Positions 51,239 to 59,907 of a stretch of DNA of 64,000 bases are shown here, one piece after another (the stretch's first letter is position 1; each line of letters begins with the position of its first letter). The stretch is from Solirubrum koreensis (lineage in GTDB: Bacteria > Bacteroidota > Bacteroidia > Cytophagales > Hymenobacteraceae): NCBI RefSeq assembly GCF_039541855.1, contig NZ_BAABHA010000015.1, positions 310,001-374,000 on the forward strand, given 5' to 3'. The translations under genes were made by a program, and so were the position numbers. Below the pieces are notes generated by a model. That model was not told where the DNA came from. It was given only the letters and a program-made list of their open reading frames with translations, and did not search any database.

Positions 51239-52333
51239 ATGCTAGAGACCGAGCCCTCTTTCCAGGAGTTGGTAGAAAACTTCCGTCAGGTGTTCTTTGT
51301 GTACGACCTCTCGGCCAACCGGCTGGTGTACGTAAACAGCGCCTACGAGCGAGTGATGGGCGGTAGAAGCAGCCAAGCCAACGAAGAGTTGCCCGGCCTG
51401 CTCCGGCAACTGCACCCCGACGACCGTGCCTACGCCGCCGAGTGCCTGGAAAAGCTGTTGCAGCAGCGGCTACACGAAGACGTGGAAGTGCGCCTTGTGC
51501 GGCCCGACGGCAGCGTGCAGTGGCTGTGCCTGAAGGCCGCCGTGCAACAGCGCCCCAACGGGCAAGCGCTGCTCAGTGGCTTTGTGGAGGACGTTACGAC
51601 CAGTAAGGAGTACACCCGCAACGCCGAACGCTTTAACAACAAGAAAAACTCCACCCTCGAAATCCTGTCGCACGACCTAGCTGGGCCACTAAACATCATC
51701 CGCAGCGCCGCCGTGGAGGTGCGCGCCCGTACCCAGCAGCACACCGATCCGGTAGTGCAGGAACTGGTGCGCATTATTGAGGAAACCTGCCGCGAGGGTA
51801 CCGACCTCATCCACGACTTCGTGGACAACGAGTTTTACGAGTCGGTGAACGTGGAGCTAAGGCGCGAGCGGGTAAACCTGGTGGAGCGGCTGGGCATTAC
51901 CATCGACAATTACCGGCACATGCAACTGGGGCTGAAAATGGACTTTCAGCTGCACACTTCGGCGCCGGCCATTTACCTGCACATCGACGAAAACAAAATG
52001 ATGCAGGTGTTTAACAACCTCATCAGCAATTCCCTCAAGTTTACGCCCGACGGCGGGCAGATTCGCGTCGATATCACCGAGCACCCCGAGCACGTGCGCG
52101 TGGTGGTATCCGATACCGGCATTGGCATTCCGCTGGAACTGCAACCGGAGCTGTTCGAGAAGTTTACCAAAGCGCGCCGGCCCGGCTTACGCGGCGAAAA
52201 AGCCACCGGACTGGGTATGTCCATTATCCAAACCATCATTCGGCTGCACCAGGGCCGTATTTGGGTGGAAAGCGCCGAGGGCCAGGGAACGGCTTTTCAC
52301 ATTGAGTTGCCCAAAAGCGTACCGGCGCACTAA
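51239..52333 (+). CDS. PAS-domain sensor histidine kinase
   Basis: The 364-residue cytoplasmic protein has one PAS domain (residues about 8-125: FFVYDLSANRLVYVNSAYER, HPDDRAYAAE, LLSGFVEDVT), a dimerisation helix with LSHDLAGPL (phospho-accepting His145) and a complete ATP-binding domain: NNLISNSLKFTP (N box), VSDTGIGIP (G1), GLGMSII (G2). No membrane segment, so it senses an internal signal. No response regulator follows; the next gene is a small STAS/SpoIIAA-like protein. Confidence 0.9.
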   Translation: MLETEPSFQELVENFRQVFFVYDLSANRLVYVNSAYERVMGGRSSQANEELPGLLRQLHPDDRAYAAECLEKLLQQRLHEDVEVRLVRPDGSVQWLCLKAAVQQRPNGQALLSGFVEDVTTSKEYTRNAERFNNKKNSTLEILSHDLAGPLNIIRSAAVEVRARTQQHTDPVVQELVRIIEETCREGTDLIHDFVDNEFYESVNVELRRERVNLVERLGITIDNYRHMQLGLKMDFQLHTSAPAIYLHIDENKMMQVFNNLISNSLKFTPDGGQIRVDITEHPEHVRVVVSDTGIGIPLELQPELFEKFTKARRPGLRGEKATGLGMSIIQTIIRLHQGRIWVESAEGQGTAFHIELPKSVPAH

Positions 52334-52392
52334 ACTCTCTGCTGAAAGCCGAGGGCCAAGGCTCTACCTTGCGCCGCCAAACCCAGTTGTTA

Positions 52393-52833
52393 ATGCCTGC
52401 CGTGCCCACCGACGTTTTGCAAATTACCTACCGCGCCGATTTGCAAGTGCTGGTAGCGCGTTGGATGCGGCAGCCCAGTACCGACGAGCTGCAGAACGGC
52501 TACGAACACCTGCTGAACGTGGCCGTCGAATACAAATGCCACACCTGGCTCATTGACGCGGGGCGCCGTGCCGACTCGAACAAGGACCGCACGACCTGGA
52601 TGGTGCAGCATTTTTTTCCGCGACTGGCCGAACGCCTACCCGGCAATGTGCATCTGGCCTTTCTGTTTACCCCCGGCCATTTGCGCGACATCGAAACCGA
52701 TCCGCAGCTGCCGCCGCTGTCGTTTTTCGGCAACCGGCCCTACCAAGTGGCCCGTTTTACTGAGGAGCAAGCCGCTATGGCGTGGCTGGCCGAACACCGC
52801 CAGCCCCAAACCTCCAAGCAGGTTCCGGTTTAA
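52393..52833 (+). CDS. Small STAS/SpoIIAA-like protein (family tentative)
   Basis: The 146-residue protein has a core like small SpoIIAA/STAS-like Bacteroidota proteins: VLQITYRADLQVLVARWMRQ, YEHLLNVAVEYKCHTWLIDA, FFPRLAERL and FTEEQAAMAWL. The family often follows sensor genes and may bind regulators, but no phosphorylatable Ser stands out. It starts 59 bases after the kinase stop on the same strand. ATG 52393 is used rather than TTG 52369. Confidence 0.65.
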   Translation: MPAVPTDVLQITYRADLQVLVARWMRQPSTDELQNGYEHLLNVAVEYKCHTWLIDAGRRADSNKDRTTWMVQHFFPRLAERLPGNVHLAFLFTPGHLRDIETDPQLPPLSFFGNRPYQVARFTEEQAAMAWLAEHRQPQTSKQVPV

Positions 52834-52916
52834 TCTAGCTTCCGCACGTGTACCCGCCTACAGAACCGTATGCCGGTATTTTGGGGTAGGAAGCAGGCCA
52901 GAAGTTAGGGGAAGTC

Positions 52917-53378
52917 TTAATTCCGGCCTACCGCCAGGATCTTACCGTGGTTGCGTCCGCCCTGCTTAACGCGGGTGCCGGGAATAAGGGCCAGCGTTAT
53001 GGTTTCGGGGGAGCAGCGGCGCACGGGAAGCTCGACATCGGAGTAGCCGGCGTAGCTAATCTGCAGGTTAGGCAGGGCAAGGGAGTTGGTGGTGAAGGAA
53101 TAAAAGCCTTCGGAATTAGTGCTGTAAATCAGGCGGGTGCCTTTCAGCATCACGGTGGCACCGGGCAAGGGAAGCCCATCCTCGTTCAGCACCTGCCCCC
53201 GAACAATTTGGCAAGCGGGAGTTGTAGCAGTGATGGGCCTATCGGACACAGCCAAAGCCAACCGTTGGTCCCGCTCGCCGCCGGACAGAGTTGCGCTGCT
53301 CGCGGTGGTCTGGGCATGAGCAGAATTAGCGAGCAAGGCAAACGCAAACACAAGCAGGAAGGTAGGTAGGCGGTGCAT
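52917..53378 (-). CDS. Secreted carboxypeptidase-regulatory-like protein (paralogue C)
   Basis: The 153-residue protein has a signal peptide (MHRLPTFLLVFAFALLANSAHA), the regulatory-like domain (IVRGQVLNEDGLPLPGATVM, STNSEGFYSFTTN, ISYAGYSDVELPV), and a tail that is basic but diverged from the other two paralogues (IPGTRVKQGGRNHGK). It has the best promoter of the group (53411-53441). It shares with paralogues A and B the Cys-containing entry to the domain (ACQIVRG / ECNTLVG / GCNSITG) and a second Cys near the end. Confidence 0.8.
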   Translation of the reverse strand: MHRLPTFLLVFAFALLANSAHAQTTASSATLSGGERDQRLALAVSDRPITATTPACQIVRGQVLNEDGLPLPGATVMLKGTRLIYSTNSEGFYSFTTNSLALPNLQISYAGYSDVELPVRRCSPETITLALIPGTRVKQGGRNHGKILAVGRN

Positions 53379-53410
53379 GGCAGTGGAGGTGTTTGGTAAT
53401 AAAAGGCAAT

Positions 53411-53441
53411 CAAATGTAAATGATGTTATTTATAAGTGCAA
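53411..53441 (-). promoter_or_regulatory. Bacteroidota promoter of paralogue C
   Basis: On the minus strand TTG (53441-53439), exactly 20 bases, then TACATTTG (53418-53411), a full match to the -33/-7 consensus. Expected start of transcription is about 27 bases before ATG 53378. Confidence 0.78.
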
Positions 53442-53621
53442 TAAAATATTTGTTAAAACATGTAAAGTTGTCTTTGCATGATTTCTTACCGCTGCGGCTA
53501 CTGCTGAGTTACCAAGCGTATTTTATATAGCCAGAAAGAGGATTCAGGAGCATACAGCCCCCTGCGCAGCTTTTTCCTTAGTGCGCAAGGGTGGCATGTT
53601 ATTCACCCAGGGTAACTAGCC

Positions 53622-54053
53622 CTAACGAATTTTGCCGGTGCTGCTGGTCTTTTTCACACGGCCATCCGACTTCAGTTTGGTGCCAGGCAGCAGCAGCAAG
53701 CTTACTTCCTGCTCTTGGCAAGAACTCAGCTGCAACTCGCGGCTGGCGTAGCCCACCGAGCCTATTTCCAGGACCGAACCAGCCGCCAAAGCGGTTTTTA
53801 CGGGCACCAGGAATCGGCCTTCTCCATTAGTGCTGGCGGCGTCATGGCTGCCGCGCAGCATTACGGTGGCGCCGGCCAGCGGTTTGCCGTTTTCGTCGGT
53901 TACGCGGCCGGTAATGCTGTTGCAACCGAGCACGGCCGGAGCGGCCGCACGGTTGGGTTGAGCTACGGCCACCTGCGCCGAATTTTGTGCCCAGGAGCAA
54001 GCTGGGGCCAGACCGAAACCAAGGCAAAGCAAGTAAAAAGCGGTGGAGCGCAT
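53622..54053 (-). CDS. Secreted carboxypeptidase-regulatory-like protein (paralogue B)
   Basis: The 143-residue protein has a signal peptide (MRSTAFYLLCLGFGLAPACSWA), the regulatory-like domain (SITGRVTDENGKPLAGATVM, GRFLVPVKTAL, IGSVGYASRELQL, residues about 45-120) and the tail PGTKLKSDGRVKKTSSTGK, identical to that of paralogue A except for one conservative change. The strong tail conservation against a diverged domain suggests that the tail is the functional part, perhaps an anchor or partner-binding site. Confidence 0.8.
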   Translation of the reverse strand: MRSTAFYLLCLGFGLAPACSWAQNSAQVAVAQPNRAAAPAVLGCNSITGRVTDENGKPLAGATVMLRGSHDAASTNGEGRFLVPVKTALAAGSVLEIGSVGYASRELQLSSCQEQEVSLLLLPGTKLKSDGRVKKTSSTGKIR

Positions 54054-54273
54054 ACGTCGGAAATTGGACGAAAAAGGAAAAACAGGCTTTTACAAACGCA
54101 CTTTGCCGAGAAGAGTTGTGAAAAATAGGTGCCGCCGTGTGCGTGCTTCGTTTTTAGCTAGCCTATGTTCTGCCTAGCACCAAGCTGAACACTTTTCGTA
54201 CACCTGTTTTCAATCGTATTAACCTCCGCCGTGGGGCCGTTGCAGCGGCGGCCTCTGTGAAGCAGGACTGTCC

Positions 54274-55281
54274 ATGAGCACCTACCAAAACCCCATTCTC
54301 GACGACGATTTCGCCGACCCAACCATTATTCTGGCACCCGACGGCTATTACTATGCCTACGGCACCCAAACCAAATGGCGCGGTACCCTCATCCTGAGCA
54401 TACAGGTGGCCCGCTCGCCGGACTTGGTAACCTGGCAGCACTTGGGCGACGCGCTGCCCGAAAAGCCGGTTTGGGCCGATGCCACTCAGAAATTTTGGGC
54501 GCCGCACGTCAGCTGCCACGAAGGGCTATATTACCTCTATTATTCAGCCAAGCCCAATTTGAGCCCCGAGCCCGACCACGGCTTGTGCCTGGCCGTGGCT
54601 GTGGCCGATAACCCGGCCGGTCCTTTTCGCGACGTAGGCCAGCCCCTGCAGTGCGGCCCCGGCTTCGTACACATCGACCCCATGGCATTCGATGACCCGG
54701 CCACGGGCAAGCGGCTGCTGTATTGGGGCTCGGGGTTCGGGCCACTGATGGTGCGCGAATTAGCTCCCGACCGGGTGTCGTTTTTGCCCGGCAGTGAAGT
54801 ATTGGAGCTGGTGCAGCCCGTACCCAACGACGACCCCGCCAACTACCAGCGCCTAGTGGAAGGCAGCTGGGTGGTGCTGCGCGACGATTGGTACTACCTC
54901 TTTTACTCGGGCAACAACTGCTGCGGGCCCGATGCCCATTACGGCGTAATGGTAGCCCGCGCCCGCCACGCCACCGGCCCCTTCGAGACCCTGGCCAGCT
55001 TTCTGGGCCACGGCCACAGTACCATTCTCGAAGGCAACGCCGACTGGCACGCGCCCGGCCACAACTGCGTTATCCGCGACGCGGCCGGCCATGACTGGCT
55101 GGCCTACCACGCCATCGATCCGCAACAGCCCACCTTCGACGCCATCGACGCCGACCAGGGCTACTCGCGGCGGGTGATGCTGCTGGACCGGCTGGAATAT
55201 GTGGACGGGTGGCCGCGACTGGTTACGGGCGGCACGCCGTCGCGCACACCGCAGCCGGTGCCCGTAACCGAGCGGCAATAA
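54274..55281 (+). CDS. GH43 family glycoside hydrolase
   Basis: The 335-residue five-bladed propeller enzyme has the three GH43 acids: DDFADPTIILAPDG (general base), FVHIDPMAFDDP (pKa modulator) and LVEGSWVVLRDD (general acid). It most likely acts on arabinofuranosyl or xylosyl linkages of plant polysaccharides. No signal peptide is visible, so cytoplasmic processing of imported oligosaccharides is suggested. No other xylan or arabinan genes are adjacent. Confidence 0.88.
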   Translation: MSTYQNPILDDDFADPTIILAPDGYYYAYGTQTKWRGTLILSIQVARSPDLVTWQHLGDALPEKPVWADATQKFWAPHVSCHEGLYYLYYSAKPNLSPEPDHGLCLAVAVADNPAGPFRDVGQPLQCGPGFVHIDPMAFDDPATGKRLLYWGSGFGPLMVRELAPDRVSFLPGSEVLELVQPVPNDDPANYQRLVEGSWVVLRDDWYYLFYSGNNCCGPDAHYGVMVARARHATGPFETLASFLGHGHSTILEGNADWHAPGHNCVIRDAAGHDWLAYHAIDPQQPTFDAIDADQGYSRRVMLLDRLEYVDGWPRLVTGGTPSRTPQPVPVTERQ

Positions 55282-55350
55282 GTACTGGGCAGGCAGTAGG
55301 TTGGGTAAGTATTGACTGCTTGTGCCCGATGGGTACACGTAAAAACTAAC

Positions 55351-55404
55351 CGAAAAGCAAAGTGCCGCCATTCCTGGAAAAGAATGGCGGCACTTTGCTT
55401 TTCG
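55351..55404. terminator. Bidirectional terminator between GH43 and roadblock-like genes
   Basis: Exact 23-bp arms (55351-55373 and 55382-55404, core AAGCAAAGTGCCGCC) around an eight-base loop, flanked by A/T-rich ends. Located between convergent genes. Confidence 0.92.
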
Positions 55405-55439
55405 GGTTACCTATGCCGTACAAGGGCCTTTTGGCAAGC

Positions 55440-55820
55440 TTACTTGAGCAAGTCGGCCTGCTGGCGAACGACGTCGCGGGCAATGGCCAGGTTGATGTCG
55501 CGCTTGTTGACGGCCAGGTAGATGAACTTCTTGCCGTCGTCGAGCAAATTGATCAAGTGCAGCTGGTTGGTGAGCGTGATGAGGATGTCGTCGATCTGCT
55601 CGCCCTGCAGCTTGAGGGCGGCCATGGCCTTCTGCTTTTGCTTCACCACCTCGGTGTTGTAGGCGGCGGCCGTCTCGGGGTTGATGCTGGGGTTGTTGGT
55701 GTGCGAGGCCAGGCACATGCCCGACTGCGCGTCCACGATGGCCACGGCCACCAGCTGGGGCAGCTCGTTGATGATGTTTTGCACGGCTTGGCCGGCGGCA
55801 TTGGAGGTAGAATACGCCAT
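55440..55820 (-). CDS. Roadblock/LC7-like protein, copy 1
   Basis: The 126-residue cytoplasmic protein has the roadblock/LC7 alpha/beta layout: helix NAAGQAVQNIINELPQLVAV, strand IVDAQSGMCLASHT, and EQIDDILITLTNQLHLINLL with FIYLAVNK. In other bacteria such proteins act as partners or activators of small Ras-like GTPases in polarity and motility. No GTPase gene is adjacent. It is a clear paralogue of the gene at 56072. ATG 55820 is chosen; an open extension to 55910 looks non-coding. Confidence 0.75.
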   Translation of the reverse strand: MAYSTSNAAGQAVQNIINELPQLVAVAIVDAQSGMCLASHTNNPSINPETAAAYNTEVVKQKQKAMAALKLQGEQIDDILITLTNQLHLINLLDDGKKFIYLAVNKRDINLAIARDVVRQQADLLK

Positions 55821-56071
55821 GGGTAACAAAGAAAAAGAAGTGGTGGAAAGTCGCGACGGAGCAAGACCAGCTTTAGTCGGTGGCTTGCGGCGGTAGTTTT
55901 TTGGTTTCACGCAAAGGGTGGTTACGAGTAGCAGTAGAGGCCTTATGTAGTCCCAAGCGGTGAATCAAAAGTAGCAGAGCAAGAGCCGCTGCAAATGGGA
56001 TTCTTGACGGATGATGGTTCTGGCTGGCCGAAGGAGAGGATGTGCTAGATGAAAGGGGAAACGCTGTTTTG

Positions 56072-56482
56072 CTATTGCGCAAAGAGTTCGGCCTGCTGGC
56101 GTAGTACAGCACGTGCAATGGCTAGATTTATTTCCTTTTGACTGACAACCAAGTATAAAAAGCTTTGGCCGTCGGGCGTGACCCGTAGCAGATGCAGCTG
56201 CGTGGTTAGGGTTATAAGAATGTCATCGATGTGCTCGGTAGTTAATTGCAATGCAACGGTGGCTTTGCGTTTTTCCCGGATGACAGCCGCGTTGTAGGTA
56301 ACAGCTACTGCCGGGTTAAATCCTTTGGCAGTAGTATGGCTTGCCAGTGTGCGCCCAGTACTTACATCGCCCACAGCAACGGCAATAAGCTCGGGTAGTT
56401 CGCGCAGCATATTCTGGACTACGGTTGCGGCGGGAGAGGGGTCGGCCGGGGATTTAGCACGCGAGAAAAAGGGCAGTTTCAT
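56072..56482 (-). CDS. Roadblock/LC7-like protein, copy 2
   Basis: This 136-residue paralogue of the downstream copy carries the motifs VVQNMLRELPELIAVAVGDV, STGRTLASHTTAKGFNP, TTEHIDDILITLTTQLHL and FLYLVVSQKEINLAIARAV. The 250-base gap between the two holds no gene I can support. Co-orientation and similar size suggest a duplication that may form a heterodimer, as usual for this fold. Confidence 0.75.
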   Translation of the reverse strand: MKLPFFSRAKSPADPSPAATVVQNMLRELPELIAVAVGDVSTGRTLASHTTAKGFNPAVAVTYNAAVIREKRKATVALQLTTEHIDDILITLTTQLHLLRVTPDGQSFLYLVVSQKEINLAIARAVLRQQAELFAQ

Positions 56483-56532
56483 GGCAAAGGAGAACCGAGA
56501 GTAGCATAAAGAGGTGACAGATACCTAACAGC

Positions 56533-56561
56533 AACGCCCCCGACAAATTGCCGGGGGCGTT
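56533..56561. terminator. Hairpin between membrane-anchored regulatory protein and roadblock copy 2
   Basis: AACGCCCCCG and CGGGGGCGTT around a nine-base loop, 113 bases after the stop at 56674. There is no T-run, so efficiency is uncertain. Confidence 0.55.
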
Positions 56562-56673
56562 ATGGCACAGCAAAGGCCGGTGGGTACGAAAGCTTTGCAC
56601 GACGGCATGGCGTTACCGCCCTGCTACTGCAACCGCAGCCCACCGGCGCAATACTGGGTTAAGAGGCCAAGGT

Positions 56674-57342
56674 CTAGAACAGTAACCAGCGGCGGTGCTT
56701 CTTCACCACGGGGGCTTCGTTGTCGCGGGGCACCAGGGTCACGTTGTTGGTGGCGTTGCCGCGCACTTGCAGTTCGTCGTCGGCGTAACCGCCGTAGCCG
56801 TAAGCTAGCGTGGTGGGGCGACCAGCTAATACCCGCAAGGAATAGTTGCCGTTGGCATCGGTGCTCACGCCACGCAGCGAACCTTTCTCCAACACGGTAG
56901 CGCCTACCAGCGGCTTGCCGTTTTCGTCGAGGATGCGGCCCCGTACCGTTACCGTACGCATGGCAGCCGAGGATTCGGCAGCGCTCAGGTCCAGCGCGAT
57001 GTTATCGGCGGGGCTTGTGACGTGGTTGCCGGCCATGGTAGCCCCGGCTATTAAGGCAGCAGCGGTAACCAAGGTGGCGGCCCGGCGGCGCATGCGCTGG
57101 GGTTGCACTTTCAACAGGTCAAACTGGCGTTGTACCCAACCCACGGCCTGTACCGATTCGCCTTCCTGCTGCATTTGGTGGAAGCGCTGCCACGCGTCGG
57201 TGCCGCTGGTGCCGTATTTCTTGAAGTAGGCATCCACGGCCGCGCTGTGGGCTTTGGACAGGTCGCCGCGCAAGTAGGCGTCGCGGTACACGGGCAGCAG
57301 TTCGCCCGTGGTAGGATGGAAAGGGGAGGCAGAGAGGGCCAT
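56674..57342 (-). CDS. Single-pass membrane protein: cytoplasmic helical domain joined to an external carboxypeptidase-regulatory-like domain
   Basis: The 222-residue protein has no signal peptide. Residues 1-85 are helical and polar (YRDAYLRGDLSKAHSAAVDA, DAWQRFHQMQQEGESVQAVG), followed by RMRRRAATLVTAAALIAGAT, a positive-inside membrane anchor near residue 90, and an external regulatory-like domain (VTVRGRILDENGKPLVGATV, SLRVLAGRPTTLAYGYGGYA). The N-terminal half looks like the cytoplasmic part of anti-sigma-type membrane proteins, but no zinc motif is seen. It could report on the envelope to a cytoplasmic partner. Confidence 0.72.
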   Translation of the reverse strand: MALSASPFHPTTGELLPVYRDAYLRGDLSKAHSAAVDAYFKKYGTSGTDAWQRFHQMQQEGESVQAVGWVQRQFDLLKVQPQRMRRRAATLVTAAALIAGATMAGNHVTSPADNIALDLSAAESSAAMRTVTVRGRILDENGKPLVGATVLEKGSLRGVSTDANGNYSLRVLAGRPTTLAYGYGGYADDELQVRGNATNNVTLVPRDNEAPVVKKHRRWLLF

Positions 57343-57625
57343 TGCGTTAAACTAGTAAGGTGTGTGTGGGAGTGCATCATCACCGGGAGTCGCTCATAAC
57401 TTGCTGGCCCGTTGACATTACAAGAGTAGCGCATGGTGCGCGCCGGCCCCCGGAAATTGGCCTGATACCAACCTCGGCTGTGCGAAAGGACCTGGATTGT
57501 GCGCGAACGGAAACAGCCCGCCGCTAAAATGGTCGTGATAAACAGAGGTTTGCGTAGCAGCTTCGCTTTTAATAACCTTGCTATTACCGCTTGGCTGGGC
57601 TTTCGTAACTACAGCTACCAGCATA
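57343..57625. other. Intergenic region between the membrane regulatory protein and the M61 peptidase
   Basis: No gene. TACTCTTG on the minus strand near 57420-57428 is one mismatch from the -7 consensus and could serve the gene starting at 57342. Confidence 0.35.
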
Positions 57626-57660
57626 CAAAAAGCCCCGGCTGCCGAGGCAACCGGGGCTTT
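57626..57660 (-). terminator. Intrinsic terminator of the M61 peptidase gene
   Basis: AAAGCCCCGG pairs with CCGGGGCTTT around a 12-base loop; five T follow on the minus strand. It lies 20 bases after the stop. Confidence 0.88.
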
Positions 57661-57679
57661 GCAATGGAATACGCTCGGC

Positions 57680-59482
57680 CTAGATGTTCTTCTGCCAGAT
57701 CTGGCGCAGGGCCAGCTGCGCGGGCGTGGCCTGCGGATCGAGGGCAAAGTGGTAGCGCTGAATTTCGGGCCGCTCCACGGTACGGCAGCGCACCTTTTTC
57801 TCCTTGCCTTCGTGGTTGATGGTCAGCTCTACCTCGGCGCCGGGTTTGGCGTTTTGCATGGCGGTAAAGGTTTCCCGCAGGGTTTCGGGCTTCAGGGCCA
57901 TGCCATTAAAGGCTACGAACAGGTCGCCCTGGCTTACGCCGCAGGTTTGCAGCGCTGGGCTGACCTCGGTGAACATCACGCCGGTGGGCTGCATGGCGTA
58001 CCCATTGGTACCCAGCGACGCCAGCTTGCGGCCGGTGTCAAACGCCGGGGCGTAGCGGATGCCCACTTTCGCGTAGTATTCCTGCAACGGCAGCGGCTCG
58101 GCGTTTTCCACGTAGCGCCGGAAGAAGTCCCGAATTTCGGGGTACGTGGCTTTGGTGAAGTCGTCAAAGAACGTTTGTTCGCTCACGGGCTTGCTGGGGC
58201 CGTATTGCTTGGTTAGTTCCAGCAGCACCTCGCGCAGGCCACGCTTGCCACCGCTTAGCTCCAGCAGGCGTAAATCGAGCAGGGCGGCCGTCATGGCGCC
58301 GCGCTGGTAAATGTTGCCGTACTGCTGCTGGCCTTCGTCGGAAAACGAGTTGAGCCCGAGACGCTTGAGCGAGTAAGTGGTGTCGGCCCGCTGGTGGTCG
58401 TAGGCCACTTTGTTGCGCAGCGTGGTTAGGTAATCCTCAAGAGGTACCAGCCCGCCGCGCAGCTGCATGGCGTGAGCGGCCCATTCGGTCACGCCCTCGT
58501 ACAGCCACAGGTGCTGCGAGCCGGTGGGTTGCACAAAGTTGAACCGCTCGATGATTTCGGAGTGAATGTTAAGCGGCGTAACGATGTGGAAAAATTCGTG
58601 CGCGGCCATGTCGGTAATCTGCTGGGCGTACTCGGGCGTGAGCGGCTGCTCCTGCAAGGCGTACTCCGAGCTGTAGGAATGCTCCCAGGCGCCCTGGCTT
58701 TGGTCTTCGAAGTGGTATAGGAAAGTGTAGCGCTTCACGGGCAGCTCTACCAGAAACGCCTGCGCGGCATTTAGCATCTTCTGCATCTGCCCGAGCAGCG
58801 GCTGGGCCTGAATCTGGTCGGTTTTGGAGTAGCAGTATAGGGCCACTTCCGCGTCGCCAAGCTTGGTGGTGGCCTCGGTTAGGCGGCCCAGCAAAAACGG
58901 CGAATCCACGGCGTGGTCGTAGTTTTTGGTGGTGTAGTAACCTTTGGCATCGGCCGTGAGCGGAGTACCCACTTTCCAACCCTGGGGGTAGTTCAGCTTA
59001 ATGCGCAGGGGCGTGGCCTGCATGCCCTGGGGGTAGCCCAGAATGGTGTGCGCGTTAATCAGGGCGTGGTCGGCTTCCAACGACGAGCCACACATGCGGT
59101 ACACGCGGTGCTCGGTAACGGGCGTGTCCCAGGTTTCGGCAATGGTGTAGCGGATTTCGCGCGTTTTGTCGGGCCGGGCCAGCTGCCACTGGTTGGTGGA
59201 AAGCTGTTTGGTTTCCAAGGGTTTGCCCTTGGCATCGAAGGCCTCGAACTTGCGCACGAAGCGGCCGATGTTCATGACCTGATACGTGCCGGGCGCGGTA
59301 GAAGCAAACTGGTACACGGCTTGGTCTTTCTTGAGCTTGGGCAGCTGCAAGGCCACCTGAAACTCGTTGGTCGAAACCGCCGGGTCCATGGTAACGGTGT
59401 AGGTCAGCTCTTTTTGAGCGGCAGCCGAGAGGCCGGTAAGAAGTAGGCCGGCCAACAGGCCCAGGCGCGGAAGTGCGTTCAT
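57680..59482 (-). CDS. M61 family metallopeptidase (glycyl aminopeptidase-like) with PDZ domain
   Basis: The 600-residue exported protein has a signal peptide (LGLLAGLLLTGLSAAAQ), an N-terminal beta domain, and the gluzincin catalytic region HEFFH near residue 297 (zinc His/His with general base Glu) with the third zinc ligand Glu in YEGVTEW about 30 residues later. A PDZ domain follows at about 500-575 (GVSQGDLFVAFNGMALKPE). M61 enzymes release N-terminal Gly/Ala or act as general aminopeptidases in the envelope. Length and domain order are normal. Confidence 0.92.
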   Translation of the reverse strand: MNALPRLGLLAGLLLTGLSAAAQKELTYTVTMDPAVSTNEFQVALQLPKLKKDQAVYQFASTAPGTYQVMNIGRFVRKFEAFDAKGKPLETKQLSTNQWQLARPDKTREIRYTIAETWDTPVTEHRVYRMCGSSLEADHALINAHTILGYPQGMQATPLRIKLNYPQGWKVGTPLTADAKGYYTTKNYDHAVDSPFLLGRLTEATTKLGDAEVALYCYSKTDQIQAQPLLGQMQKMLNAAQAFLVELPVKRYTFLYHFEDQSQGAWEHSYSSEYALQEQPLTPEYAQQITDMAAHEFFHIVTPLNIHSEIIERFNFVQPTGSQHLWLYEGVTEWAAHAMQLRGGLVPLEDYLTTLRNKVAYDHQRADTTYSLKRLGLNSFSDEGQQQYGNIYQRGAMTAALLDLRLLELSGGKRGLREVLLELTKQYGPSKPVSEQTFFDDFTKATYPEIRDFFRRYVENAEPLPLQEYYAKVGIRYAPAFDTGRKLASLGTNGYAMQPTGVMFTEVSPALQTCGVSQGDLFVAFNGMALKPETLRETFTAMQNAKPGAEVELTINHEGKEKKVRCRTVERPEIQRYHFALDPQATPAQLALRQIWQKNI

Positions 59483-59907
59483 GCGGTTGATGATAGATCC
59501 GTCAACGGATGCAGAAATGGCGCGTTGCGTTGCGCCGCGCCCGGTAAATGTTGCGCAATTCCGGTGCGCCTAAACCTGCCAGCGGCTGAGGTTCAGGGAA
59601 AATGAATACCACGAGGGGTAGGCACACTCTACGATTATTCCGTGTAGAATCAAATCAGTTGTTTGATAAGTTATAATACCTGCAGTGTGTTCAGAGGTAA
59701 GGAAAGCACAAAAGTGAGTTGTTCGTCGTGAGTATTTGAGTAGGACTATTCAGTAAATATCATTTCATACGCCGTGAATATTTTGAATTTATGGCATTAA
59801 AGAAAGAAAGCGGTAGGACCGGCTATTGGGATTTGCAAAGCAGGTGCCTTCCTTCATAAAACCAAATTTCGATACCGTCTTTTCCTTCCATTTCTACCAT
59901 ACTCTCT
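59483..59907. other. Divergent intergenic region before the lectin gene
   Basis: About 425 bases, AT-rich from 59620 on. No gene. ATATTTTG near 59777 resembles a -7 element but lacks a TTG at the right distance. This region should hold the lectin promoter. Confidence 0.35.
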
